DNA of 64,000 nucleotides, taken from Cryptomeria japonica (Eukaryota; Streptophyta; Pinopsida; Cupressales; Cupressaceae). The notes under the pieces were generated by a model. That model saw only the letters and a list, made by a program, of their open reading frames with translations, was not told the DNA's origin and searched no databases. Position numbers and translations under genes: made by a program. The stretch's first letter is position 1. The number at the start of each line of letters is the position of its first letter. Where the stretch lies: positions 234,925,303 through 234,989,302 of the forward strand of contig NC_081415.1 of NCBI RefSeq assembly GCF_030272615.1, in the 5' to 3' direction. This document shows, piece after piece, positions 45,574 to 56,722 of this stretch.

Positions 45574-47016
45574 TGTGTGAGGGAAAAGTGGTGCAAAGAA
45601 ATGGAAAATTCGATTTCAAAAAGGTCCACACACCAATGGGACTCTTGGTGTAAGTTATGGAGCTACATTGAATAGCTCAACTCCCCAAGGGATGTTCCAT
45701 TGTTCTCTATCTCATAGGATCCCTCAAGTCAATTCCTTTTCTCTCAAATCACTGAGCAAAGTGACTTCAGTAATGACAACTCCAAGAATGAGGGATGTTT
45801 GATCAACTTAATATGAATGCACTCCTAGTTATGCATGATATTAAATCTAATATGATTTAAACTAGCATAGATATGATGATAAGATAAAGGATTAGTAAAT
45901 CCTATCCTAACATGATATACTAGTCTAATATGAGTGTGCTATGATAATGAAAATGCTTCTTAAAATGATTTCTATTCAAAGAGAGGCTAAATACTTGATT
46001 TAAAATGACTATAGATTATATGCTTAGAAAAATATCTATAAGTTTGATACTAAAGACTTGGATATGAAAATGAAGAATGTGAGCTCTATTTATAGGGAAA
46101 ATAGGGCAATGGATGGTCAAGATTGAATAATCTTAACAAGGGTCGGGATTGAAAGTTAATCAATCCATATTCAGAATTCTCACCAATGAAATGGTGACAA
46201 TTGTCAACAAGAGATTGCTTGAGAGGAGATGTAAGAAGCATTACATGCTTGAGAAGACATGATGGTTCCCTTAGGAGGTAAGGGTTAAGGTTAGGTTAGG
46301 GTTATCCATTGGATAAAGCTTTTACCCAAAGGATAAACTCTTGTACAAGGGTTAAAGGGATAACCAAGGGTAAAGCAATGAATGCTTGATGAGACCCTTG
46401 GGTTAGATGAAGGTTGAGTTAGAGAGAAAGTCTCTAATCATGTAAGAAGGTTGAGTTAACCATTAATGGTTATGAACACTTTGAGGGTTAACTTGTTGAA
46501 GACATAAAGTCTTTAATGGTTTTCAAAGACTTTGAGGGTTTGAGAAGTGACTTCCCTTTGCTTAGGGATGTGACAATACTTAGGAGATGGATTAGGTTAA
46601 ATTGGAATTGAATAGAAGAATCTAGAAGGGGTTTAGGGAGGCAAGTGGGAGATGTAGGAAAATGCAAGTGGATGGAGGGAAATTTTAATTAAAATAAATT
46701 ACTTTATTTCAACAAAAATAGATGCAACTTGCATAAATACAAGTGGGGGATTAAAATAAATAAATTAGATTTATTTACTTGCAAGGATCAATTTAATTAA
46801 AAAGGGAGAAAGGGGAATTAGTTAAATAAAGTAATTTATTTAATTGAAGACTAGAAAAGGCTTAGGTGAACTTAATTAAATAAATTGAGTAATTCATTTA
46901 ATTAAATAGATGAATGGGGAGAAATGAATTAAATATAATTTAATTAAATAGAGGAATGGGGTTAAAATAAATATTAAATATTCATTTAGAAAAGTGGTCA
47001 TTTTTATACGTCTACA
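45574..47016 (-). mobile_element. Solo LTR related to right Gypsy LTR
   Basis: On the minus strand it begins TGTAGACGTATAAAAATGAC and ends at 45574. It is homologous along its length to the LTR at 53901-55389 (shared GAGGGATGTTTGAT-type blocks, TTGGATAAAGCTTTTACCCA, TATAAATAGAGCTC). TATA box at 46087-46094 (minus). Flanks are CTTAC on the left and GTTAC on the right, an imperfect 5-bp target duplication. Confidence 0.82.
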
Positions 47017-47397
47017 GTTACAAGTGTGGTTGTCGTTGCACCAAAAGATTGACTTGTTAATGCTTGATACAACCACTAGACTTATAGAATCCACACGAGG
47101 TGGTTAAGACATGCCACAAACCCAAGCGTTGCACTGCACAACACAAGGACACCAAGGGCACACACCTTGCAACAACACCCCCCCCCCCAAGTGCAAGCGA
47201 GGGGTTTGAACCCATGACCAAGTGTTGATACCACTTGTTACAAGTATGGTTGACGTTGCACCAAAAGATTGACCTGTTAATACCTAATACAACCATTAGA
47301 CTTATAGAATCCATAGGAGGTGGTTAAGCCATGTCACAAACCCAAGCACTACACTGCACAACACAAGGAGACCAAGGGCACACACCTTGCAACAATT
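47017..47397 (-). repeat. 160-bp segment in two copies around a tRNA-like stretch
   Basis: Copy 1 starts at 47017 and copy 2 at 47237 (GTTACAAGTGTGGTTG versus GTTACAAGTATGGTTG); both end near CACACACCTTGCAACAA. The 61 bases between (47176-47236) carry, on the minus strand, GGTTCAAACCC (47202-47212), a match to the polymerase III B box, beside a C/G homopolymer. This could be a tRNA-derived SINE or a piece of one; low certainty. Confidence 0.45.
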
Positions 47398-47795
47398 ACA
47401 TGGATTCATTATGCAAGAGCTTGGAAGTCTTAAATATAGTCCACTCCATCAAAATTTGCATACACTTGAGGGACTTCATACAACAAAGATAAGATCTTTG
47501 GCAAGTGAAGAATCTATGTATCTGCAGTTAATAGACAAAAACTATGGCAATACTTGCATGTGCATACGACTAAGGGTCTTCATAGAGAAAGGACATGATT
47601 TGTGTCAAGTGTCTCTATATCTTCAAACAATAGCATACCAAGTGACGTTGGCCAGTTTACTTAAGAACAACTCACAATGATCAATATGATGCTTGTGATG
47701 ATTCTACATAACTATTTTTGGGTACAAAAATACAATTACATGTCATTCATAATGCAAGAGTATGGAACTCTTAAACTGTCTATTTTACCAAACCA
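47398..47795 (+). repeat. About 340-bp tandem unit, second and third copies
   Basis: Unit 47399-47734 starts TTACATGGATTCATTATGCA. The next unit starts at 47736 (TTACATGTCATTCATAATGC), is interrupted by Copia 2 and resumes at 50210-50350 (TGCATACAACCGAGGGTCTT against TGCATACGACTAAGGGTCTT). Confidence 0.7.
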
Positions 47796-47800
47796 TAACA

Positions 47801-48046
47801 TGTTGGGAAAAATGGTGTCTCAACCTTGCATTTATGTGAGGTTACTATTTATAGTAAGTTTTCATTTGAGCACGAAATGGTGTGAAACTCTCCCTAAAGC
47901 TTCTGGTTGGTTAGATAAGCATTCCGGTAAAGTTGCGTCGCAAGGTCACAGCTAGTTTTGAAGATATTAAAGTTTTCGTCTTGGAGGGGTGCAATAAAAT
48001 GTTTAAACTTAATTTTGGGGACTTTAGAGGCTCCAAAATGCCCTGA
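47801..48046 (+). repeat. Truncated 5' LTR of Copia 2
   Basis: Matches 49321-49566 with very few differences. The match stops after ATGCCCTGA. Confidence 0.93.
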
Positions 48047-48049
48047 TAT

Positions 48050-49264
48050 TTGGAGGAAGATATTTATATGACACAGCCGGAGCACTATGTGGTGAAAGGC
48101 AAAAGTAATTTGGTCTGTAAATTGAAGAAATCTTTGTATGGCCTCAAACAAAGTCCTAGGATGTGGTACCAGAAATTTGATACATATGTATTGAGTTTTG
48201 GATTTGAACGTTCTAAATCAGATCACTGTGTTTATTATAAATCTGATGGTGATCATTTCTTATTCATTGCATTGTATGTTGATGATATGTTATTCATTGG
48301 TAAAGGGAAAGGTATGATTTCAGAACTGAAGTCTCAGCTCGCTGCTAAATTTGAAATGAAAGATCTTGGTGTAGCAAAGCACATTCTTGGGATGGAAATT
48401 AGAAGAGATAGGGCGAACAGAAAGCTATGGCTAGGCCAGAGTAAGTATGTGAATTCAGTGTTACAGAGGTTCAACATGTAGAATTGTAGACCATTGAGTG
48501 TTCCTTTTACAGTTGGAATGAAACTATCTGTTTCAGATTGTCCTACATCCCCATTGGAGATGGAAGACATGAGCAGAGTGCCTTACCAGAGTGCGGTTGG
48601 AAGCTTGAAGTATGCTATGGTCTGTACTAGACCAGATATTGCCCAAGCAGTGGGAGTACTTTCTAGATGTATGTCTAATCCTGGTAGAGTTCATTGGGAT
48701 GCAGTCAAAAGAGTCTTCAGATATTTGAAGGGTACTTCAGAGTATTCTTTGTGTTATCATGGTAATTCAGTTGGAGACATGACTTCCCTTGATATCCATG
48801 GTTATGTGGATTCAGATTGGGCAGGTGATATTGATAGCAGAAGATCCACCAGTGATTATGTGTTTACTTTGTTTGGTGGTGCAATTAGTTGGATGAGTAA
48901 GCGACAGGCTGTGGTTGCTTTATCCACTACTGAAGCAAAGTATATGGTAGCTACTCATGCTTGTAAAGAGGCCATTTGGCTTAAGAGACTATGTTCAGAT
49001 ATTGGAATAAAGCAAGGTACAGTGACAGTTTACTGTGACAGTCAGAGTGCAATTAGCCTAGCTAAGAACCCGACATTTCATGCCCGGACCAAACATATTG
49101 ATGTTCAGTATCATTTTGTTAGAGATATGGTCGAAGATGGTAGGGTGAAGCTGGTTAAGGTGGAAACTTTGATGAATGTTGTAGATGCTTTAACTAAGGC
49201 TGTGAGCACAGAGAAGTTCAGATGGTGTTCAGAGTGTATGGGCCTTATGGCCCCTAGCAATTGA
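48050..49264 (+). pseudogene. pol: Copia 2 reverse transcriptase C-part and RNase H
   Basis: The frame opens right after the deletion with LEEDIYMTQPEHYVVKG. Reverse transcriptase blocks: SLYGLKQSPRMWYQKFD, ALYVDDMLFIGKG (active site YVDD), DLGVAKHILGMEI, GQSKYVNSVLQRF. One TAG (48479-48481) interrupts. The same frame continues to 49264 with YQSAVGSLKYAM, TRPDIAQAVGVLS, then RNase H: GYVDSDWAGDIDSRRSTSDY, STTEAKYM, VYCDSQSAISLA and HIDVQYHFVRD. A single stop and no frameshift indicate a fairly young copy. It lacks a start and the first half of reverse transcriptase, so it cannot be functional. Confidence 0.93.
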
Positions 49265-49320
49265 TTCATTGTGTTGACATTCCCTTCCGCTCATGCAAGG
49301 TGTTCGACAAGTGGGAGATT

Positions 49321-50204
49321 TGTTGGGAAAAATGGTGTCTCAACCTTGCATTTATGTGAGGTTACTATTTATAGTAAGTTTTCATTTGAGCACGAAATGG
49401 TGTGAAACTCTCCCTAAAGCTTCTGGTTGGTTAGATAAGCATCCCGGTAAAGTTGCGTCGCAAGGTCACAGCTAGTTTTGAAGATATTAAAGTTTTCATC
49501 TTGGAGGGGTGCAATAAAATGTTTAAACTTAATTTTGGGGACTTTAGAGGCTCCGAAATGCCCTGAAAAGTGGCCATAATTGGTGAAGCGGGTTACGAGG
49601 TGATAGAGCACTTCGCGAGCTTTCCGGCGCTTCAAACGGTTCGTCAATCGGACACCTGGTTCTCAAGTTATGGCCTCCGGAAGTTTGTACTCCTGAAATA
49701 GGAAAAATAATTTGTATCGGATACATAAATGAGTTGTAAAAGGGAGCGACATGTGTTGATGTGTGCTTTAACATGTCATAGAAGGGAGATAAGGTCGGCT
49801 ACACCTTATTGGGTGGTTTTAGCCCATGGTTTTGTAATACCGTTTGACGGTTTCTTGTATTGTATCTCCTATTTATGAGGTGTGTGAGATAGAGGTTGTG
49901 TGTAAGAGTCTTATGGCTATTGAGTTGCCTCTGAATCTCTGATTTGTGGTACTCCTGCGAAGAGCTTGCTCTGCAAGTATGTTGTAATCTGTTTTGATTG
50001 CTGAATAAAATATTGAGCTGCTTTTGGAGTGTGGGGTTTTTCTCCCGAAAGGGTTTTCCCCACGTAAATCATTGTGTTGTGGTATGAATGCTATTATATC
50101 TATTTCTATTTTCTGTAACTGTTGTAAGGATCTGAAAAAGTTTTGCATTACCCTCCTCTCAAGGTTAGTGTAGGAAGTTGTTTCCGCTACTTAACTTCCT
50201 TACA
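49321..50204 (+). repeat. 3' LTR of Copia 2
   Basis: TGTTGGGAAAAATGG to CTTCCTTACA, followed by TAACA. Includes CCCGAAAGGGTTTTCCCCAC near 50044, a phrase common to this type of Copia LTR. Confidence 0.93.
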
Positions 50205-50209
50205 TAACA

Positions 50210-52322
50210 AGGACCATAGGAAGACATTGTAGCAATAAATACATGTGCATACAACCGAGGGTCTTCATAGGGCAAATCCATGATCTGTGTCAAGTGCAGA
50301 TTTTGCATATCTACAGTTAACATCATACCAAGTGAAGTTAGCCACATAGAGAATATTGTGTTTGAGAATAGGAATGTTTATAGATGAATTTATAAGCTAT
50401 TTTTTCTATCCAAAGTATATGTAAAATTTAAAAGCTAAAGAATATAAAAATTCCAAACATTCCATCAACAATTGGATCCTGCCAACATTGCAAGGTCTTA
50501 TCCAAAAGACGCATATAGATGATCGACCTATATTCTAGAATAACATTGACAGCTAAACATTAGGGAGATATGCAAAACTTTCAAGTGGCACACTCAAGTG
50601 ATTGCTCTAAAACACTCAAGTGGCATAATGTTAAAAATAAATAATTTAAAAAAAAAATGTGATGCACTATATAGAAGGTACATAATAAGAAGTTCAGGTA
50701 CTTCGTTAGCATTACAAATCTACAAATTTCTCTTAAGAGATTATGAAAGTCAATATAGAGTGCCACTTTTGAAACAAAAGTCTTGCCAAGTCCTTTGAAC
50801 CTCAAGACTTGGATCCCCTAGAAATTGCAACAATACTCACTAGTATCCTTCAAAATAAAATTGTAGGTGATGAATGTAAAGGACTAGGAACAAGCCCTAG
50901 GAATGAGTGCAAATGAGATCAAGCATGGCTAGCTTAGTTAAGTGCAAATTATGAGAAAATATATGTTTAATTGCAGTAATCACTTCATATAAGAAAAAAA
51001 AATCGCTTATTCAATCTATAATCTTGTAAGTAGTACTCCAATTTGTTTTAGAGTAAGGTAAGAGATGACATAACATTGGTGGCTATCTAGGTCAACCTCT
51101 TAATTATAAAGTAATACATCCCAAATTGTTGATTGATTTCCAATAGTCATTTCAAATGATATCTTAGAAAGTTCATATTCTCAATGCTTACTATTATTCA
51201 AATAATTTTTATTTAAATTACAAATCTTGTATCAAGGCATGTTAGATTATTAAGACAATAGGAAATGTGTATATGAAATGATATGTTATGTATAATAGAC
51301 CATAGAATTTTTTTATTTAGAAATCCTCATTAAAAAATGTAACTAATGGTCACTAGGAGATGAAGATATAGTAGGGTAAAAGAACAAAGCTTTGTCACAC
51401 TTTTATAAAGGAAATGGCCAATGTCGATTCAACTTTTTAAATTGAATCAATAGAAAACAAAATATATATTTTCAATTTTGAAATGATGTAAACTAATAAA
51501 ATGTATATTATTTTGTGTATTTTATGTTTATAATTTAAAACAAATTAAAAAATTGTTTGAATATAGTTTTTTTATAAAGTAAACACTATAATTTCATTGT
51601 TGATAAAATGTTGAAATTGAAGTCACACAATGCGGCACACTTTTTTTAGTAAATTTTCCATTTTTTTCTTCAATTTTTTTGTGTATATTGATAACTTGAA
51701 ACTTTAGTGCATGGATATATTTTTTACTATTTTTTAAAGATATATACTTTTCAATAAAATTGAAAAGTTGTGTGTACTGAAATAGAACTCATTCCATTTG
51801 GCGCCAACTTATTTCCTCATTATTTATCCAAATTAGAAAATAATCATATCATCTTGACGTAGATTCTTTTCTCTGGGGCATCATACTTTTAAATTTTTTT
51901 TTTAATAAATTTTAGTATTTTTCCTTAACAAGATAATCAATCTTATATTTTAGTGCTAATAACCTACTTTCAATAAAATAAAATATTAAATATAATTAAA
52001 ATATTAAAAGATATATATTTTGGAATATTCACTTGTAGATCCATAAAAAGGTATTTTTACATTTCAAATCTTTTTTTTATAAGAGTAGGAGTTGTTGAAA
52101 TATTGAGTTTTTAAAAGATTTTTTTTTTTTTTTGGTAATTAGACCCAAAGTGATATAAAATATGTATTTAGTAGACACTACAATTAGAAAAGTTGTTACC
52201 CATATATAACTTAGCTATAATGAATCTATATAGACCATATGTTTGACTAAAATTAATTTTTAGTTAGAAATACTTAAATTTACATGTATTGATAAGTTAG
52301 CCTAAAACATGATACAATATTG
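50210..52322. other. AT-rich DNA without genes
   Basis: 50210-50350 is the rest of the tandem unit interrupted by Copia 2. From 50350 to 52322 I see no domain, no long frame and no element ends; composition is very AT-rich with A and T runs. Probably old, unrecognisable repeat DNA. Confidence 0.6.
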
Positions 52323-53328
52323 TGTTGGTATTTTGGATATGTTGATATGGTTTTGTCATTGATGTCAACACCTGTCATCACCTATCAACACTTATCAGCA
52401 CTTGGAGATTTTGGTTATGTCCACCGGCAAGTTAGAGACTTATGAACAATCACCTGTATTTGGTTCACCAGTAGATTTTATTGTTCATCGACACTTGGAA
52501 TGACTTCGACACTACTTGGTTATGTCGAAGATATTATTCTATCACTTGGTTTTGGCGATTTGGTTATTTGCTTATTCTGGTTTAGATATTTGTTGTTACC
52601 GGCAAATAGGTCTAGGATATGCACTGGCAGACATATCTATTCTAGATCAACATGACACGTTATGGAGATGATTTATTATTATTGTAAATGCATTGAGCCA
52701 ACATCATGCATCGGATATTGATTTATTGGTAATTGATTTTATTATAATATCTTTTAGTGAGCCGACCTATTCAAATTGGTCTTAGGTTATGATATAAATG
52801 TAAGATCTCATTTGTGAGACAAAGTGTGAATACGAAAAAGATTGTAATAAGGTATATGCGAAAATAAGTAGAGCTATACACACAAACATCATTTGAAGGT
52901 TGAAGGAAGATTTTTGTGAAGGCAATCAGAACTAAACCGGTATAGAATTCAAAATATGGAGATGCTATTTTAGGCAGTACATTATCATTGGATTTAACAT
53001 CCAATTGTAGTCAGTGTGACTCTCATTTTGTGATTGAGCAGTGAGCTCTAGGCAGCTAGACTTTCTGCATGTGCAAAATCCATATTGTACACACATACTA
53101 TCAGCAGTAGTATAATTTTATTATGGGTAAGGCTTCCCACCATGGTTTTTCCCCTTACAGGGTTTCCATGTACAAATATTTGTGTTATGTGTTGTGGATG
53201 TTATTGTCTTTTTGTTTCATGCATTAATCTTTACTGGTACTGCAATTAATTGTTAAGTTAATTTTGGTTGAATTTATTGGACAACTGATTCAGCCTCCTC
53301 CCCTCTCAGTTGTCTCCGGGACCTAACA
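52323..53328 (+). repeat. 5' LTR of Copia 3
   Basis: 1006 bases, collinear with both LTRs of Copia 1 in opposite orientation. Confidence 0.92.
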
Positions 53329-53330
53329 AT

Positions 53331-53342
53331 TGGTATCAGAGC
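53331..53342 (+). promoter_or_regulatory. Copia 3 primer-binding site
   Basis: TGGTATCAGAGC, the canonical initiator-Met tRNA complement, two bases after the LTR. Confidence 0.92.
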
Positions 53343-53385
53343 CTAGTTCTCTTTTTGCAGAAGTTTAACAGCTTGAGGAGATCTA

Positions 53386-53900
53386 ATGTCTTCTAACTAT
53401 TTTAGGAAGAACAATCTGAAACTTGATGGAACTAACTATGTTATATGGAAGATCAGGATGGAGTTGCATTTCAATTGCATTGGAAAGCATATATGGTATG
53501 TTACAAAGAATGGCTATACTTCTCCTACTCAAGGTCAACCTAATCCACCTAACTTGGCTAAAGATGAGGAAAATGATTGCAAAGCAATAGAAGCACTTTT
53601 GAGTGTATTATCAGATCAACAAGTCATCAGATTATCAGACAGATCTACTGTTAAAGCTATTTGGGATAAACTAGAAACATTGAATGAAGGAGATTCCACA
53701 GTCAAAATTGCAAAACTTGAATGCTCCTGGGTTAGGTATGAAAGTCTGAAAATGGAAGAAGAAGAAATAATTTCTACTTTTATGGAAAGAGTAAATGAAT
53801 TTTTTTTGGGTATACAATGTTGTGGAGGAACCTTAAGTGAAGATGAGATTGTTTCTAAAGTTTTAAGAGCTTTGCCACCGGCATATAAAATGAAAGTTAC
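53386..53900 (+). pseudogene. gag: Copia 3 gag, cut by Gypsy insertion
   Basis: Open for its whole surviving length: MSSNYFRKNNLKLDGTNYVI, STVKAIWDKLETLNEGDSTV, SEDEIVSKVLRALPPAYKMK. Copia 1 continues VTTINELRTM after PP-x-YKMK; here the frame runs instead into the Gypsy LTR at 53901 (the last about 13 codons, to 53940, are LTR-encoded). UBN2-type gag of Copia elements forms the virus-like particle. No stop or frameshift before the break, so this copy was more intact than Copia 1 when it was interrupted. Confidence 0.93.
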
Positions 53901-55389
53901 TGTATGCGGGAAAAGTGGGTCAATAGAACTTAAAATGTGAAAAATGAAGCTCTAGGAGACTAGTCCACACACCCACAGGACTTCTTGGTGCAAGCTATGG
54001 AGTCATGAAGGATGACTCAGCTTCCCAAGGTTGGTTCCATGGTTCTCTATCTCACAAGGTCCCTCAAACCAATTTCTCTACTCTCAGATCACTGAGCAAA
54101 GTGGTTTAGGGATGACAAATGTAAGAACGAGGGATGTTTTAATTGATTTTATTATGAAATGCATCCTAAGCTATGCATGATCTTACAAATGTAATAAACT
54201 AGATTATAAGATGACAAGATTAGTAGCAAGACTATCCTAGCATGATATACTAGTCTATGATTAAGCTAAATGATAAGGAAAATACTCTAAACATGCATAT
54301 TTAGATTAATTCCTATTTAAAAGAGAGGATAAATGATGAGCATAAATGAGATTTTAAAGCTTGGATGGATTTGAGTATAAGTATGATGCTAAAGACTTGG
54401 ACAGATTTATAATGGAGGATGGAGAGCTCTATTTATAGTAAAAATAGGGTAATGGATGGCCAAGATTGAAAGATTTAATCAAGGGTCAAGTTTGAAAGTT
54501 GGGAATCCATGTTTGCAATTCTCACCAATGAAATGGTGACAATTGTTAACATAAGACTGGTTGAGAGGAGATGTAATAAGCATTAAATATTTGAGAACAC
54601 TTCATGGCTACCTTAGTGGGGTAAGGGTTAAGGTTAGGTTAGGATTACCCATTGGATAAAGCTTTTACCCAAAGGATAAACTCTTGTGCAAAGGATTAAG
54701 GAATAACCATGGTCAAAGCAATAAATGCTTGATGAGACCCTTGGGTTACATGGAGGTTAAGTTAGGCAAAAAGTCTCTAATCATGCCACTAAGGGTTAGT
54801 TAACCATTAATGGTTTGAAGACTTTGGGGACAAATTTGTAAGAGTCCTTCCAAATTTGGGGGCATTCAACAAGTTATGGATAAAGGCTTTAATTCATTTG
54901 GAAGACTTTCCTCCAAATTTGAGAAGTGACATCCTCAAATTTAGGGAAAAGGAATGATGGATGGGTTTAGGCTAATTGATTGGGTTTAGAAGAATCTAGA
55001 AGAATTTAGGAAGGGGATTAGGATGCAAGTGGGAAATGTAGGAAAATGTAAGTGGGTGAGGAATAATAGGTTTAATTAAAATAAATTGTTTTATTTCAAT
55101 TTGGTTGCAAGTGGAGGTTTTTAAATAAATTAGATTTATTTAATTGGGATTCCCTATTTAATTAAATGTAAATTTAATTAAAAGGTTTAGAAGAATAGAT
55201 TTAATTACATAAAATGATTTATTCAATTAAATGACCTAAAAGGGGTTAATTGAATTTAATTAAATAAATTGAGTAATTTACTTAATTAAATAGAGGAATG
55301 TGGATAATTTGATTAAATTAGATTTAAATAAATAGAGAAATGAACATAAAATATTCATTTAGGAATATATTTATTTTTATACGTCTACA
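53901..55389 (-). repeat. 3' LTR of right Gypsy element
   Basis: 1489 bases. Minus-strand start TGTAGACGTATAAAAATAAA; end CCCGCATACA at 53901. TATA box TATAAATA at 54430-54437 (minus). Homologous to the solo LTR at 45574-47016. Confidence 0.9.
54430..54437 (-). promoter_or_regulatory. TATA box of Gypsy LTR
   Basis: TATAAATA followed by GAGCTC on the minus strand, conserved in the solo LTR at 46087-46094. Confidence 0.6.
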
Positions 55390-55404
55390 TTTTGCCCCTC
55401 TTTG
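55390..55404 (-). promoter_or_regulatory. Polypurine tract of right Gypsy element
   Basis: CAAAGAGGGGCAAAA on the minus strand, abutting the LTR start. Confidence 0.85.
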
Positions 55405-56722
55405 AAGTGACGTGTGTGCACATGTTAATTCAAAGAAAATGATGTGTCGCTAAAATTTGATTATGATCAGTGTTGTTTTTATATTTTCATGCCATGCCCC
55501 AGATTTGATAGGTGATGCCCCAAATTTGATATGTGATGCCCCAAATTTGATAAACGATGTTTGATAATTCCCCCTTGCGAGATGAATCAAAATTTGGAAA
55601 ATTTGATTTGATTTGATAATTGTGTTTGCATTGTAAAATTTTGGCTATGTGGAATGCTAAAATTGATTCATCTCCTGATATTGATGTGTGCGAGGGTACG
55701 AGGAAGATCACGAGTGAATTACATGCTCAATCCCCCAACCCTAATTTTATTTTACCCTATAAAAGGGGAAAAGTGTATTGTTTTGTCTCATTTGTGCTCG
55801 TTGACCTTGGAGAAAGAGACTTTTGGAGAGAAGACAAAGTGCCTATTTTGTATTCTACGCATCGATTCGAGTGTGTTTGAAGGTATCGGAGGCCTATCGC
55901 GTATGGACCACCGATAAGTCAACCTTTTTGACCCCTTTTTATTTTTTATTTTGTCATTTTTTGTCATGTTTTGAATTTTGGCATGCGGTTTTTTCGTTTT
56001 AGTGCATAGGGGTTGTCGATTAGCGCATACAAAAAATTTCATAGCGCATAAGGTTTTAGATTTTGGGTAGCGTCCAAAAACTTAGGGCAGTGCATAGATT
56101 TGCTAGGTTAGTGGTTAGCCATAGATTAGCGCATGTGGTAGGTTTTGTGAGATAGGATGATTTGTGAATGAGGAAAATTTATAGGATAAGGTTAGTTTTG
56201 CTGGGATAGGTGTAAATTGTTCATTTCTGTGTCTGCTGTCATGGTTTTGATAGTTTGTCCAATATGAGTGCTAATATAACTTGGTTTGATTTGCGATTTT
56301 TCAAGTTATTTATAGATATTAATGTGGAATTGATATGAACTTGATTTGATTTGCATTGTTTCAAGTTGATATATGTGGAGCTTGAATTGTGTTACAAGCT
56401 GATATGATTGTAGAACTTGAGTTGTTTGACAAGTTGATATGGGTTGGAAACTTGAGTTGTGTTACAAGTTGATGTGATGTGGAAACTTGAGTTGTGTTAC
56501 AAGTTTGATATGATTTTTGAAAACTTGAATTGTGTTACAAGTTGATATGGATGGATATGATGTAAAACTTGATTAGATTTTCAAATTTTCCAAGTTTTTG
56601 ATGTGATTTTGATTTTGATATCTATGTTTTGATGAGGAAACTGATATTGGAATTATTTTGCTTTTTGACAGAAGCGATTGGGAGTGGTTTAGTCATGTGA
56701 GCGGTTCCCTAGACCATGGGCA
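55405..56722 (+). other. Upstream region of antisense PMD gene
   Basis: No protein match. GATGCCCCAAATTTGAT is repeated three times (55494-55556). GCGCATA motifs occur at 56015-56130. A string of diverged repeats of ACTTGAGTTGTGTTACAAGT spans 56370-56560. A pyrimidine-rich stretch ending in TTTTTGACAG (about 56670) before the coding part looks like a splice acceptor, so a 5' untranslated exon and intron are possible. Confidence 0.5.

Larger units (their letters stand above)
47801..50204 (+). mobile_element. Internally deleted Ty1/Copia element (Copia 2)
   Basis: Target duplication TAACA at 47796-47800 and 50205-50209. The element begins with the first 246 bases of the LTR, jumps straight into reverse transcriptase (48047), continues through RNase H, has a purine tract AAGTGGGAGATT before 49321, and ends with a complete 884-base LTR (49321-50204). 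So the rest of the 5' LTR, gag, protease and integrase were lost in one deletion. It interrupts a tandem repeat unit. Confidence 0.92.
52323..53900 (+). mobile_element. Ty1/Copia element, 5' part only (Copia 3)
   Basis: 5' LTR 52323-53328, primer site TGGTATCAGAGC at 53331-53342, gag start at 53386. It is the same family as Copia 1, with identical LTR ends (TGTTGGTATTTTGG, CGGGACCTAACA). It stops at 53900, where the right Gypsy LTR is inserted; the remainder should lie beyond the right edge. Confidence 0.92.

Noticed and set aside
47186-47236. Functional tRNA gene
   Set aside because: Only a B-box-like motif is visible; no cloverleaf with a plausible anticodon arm could be drawn.
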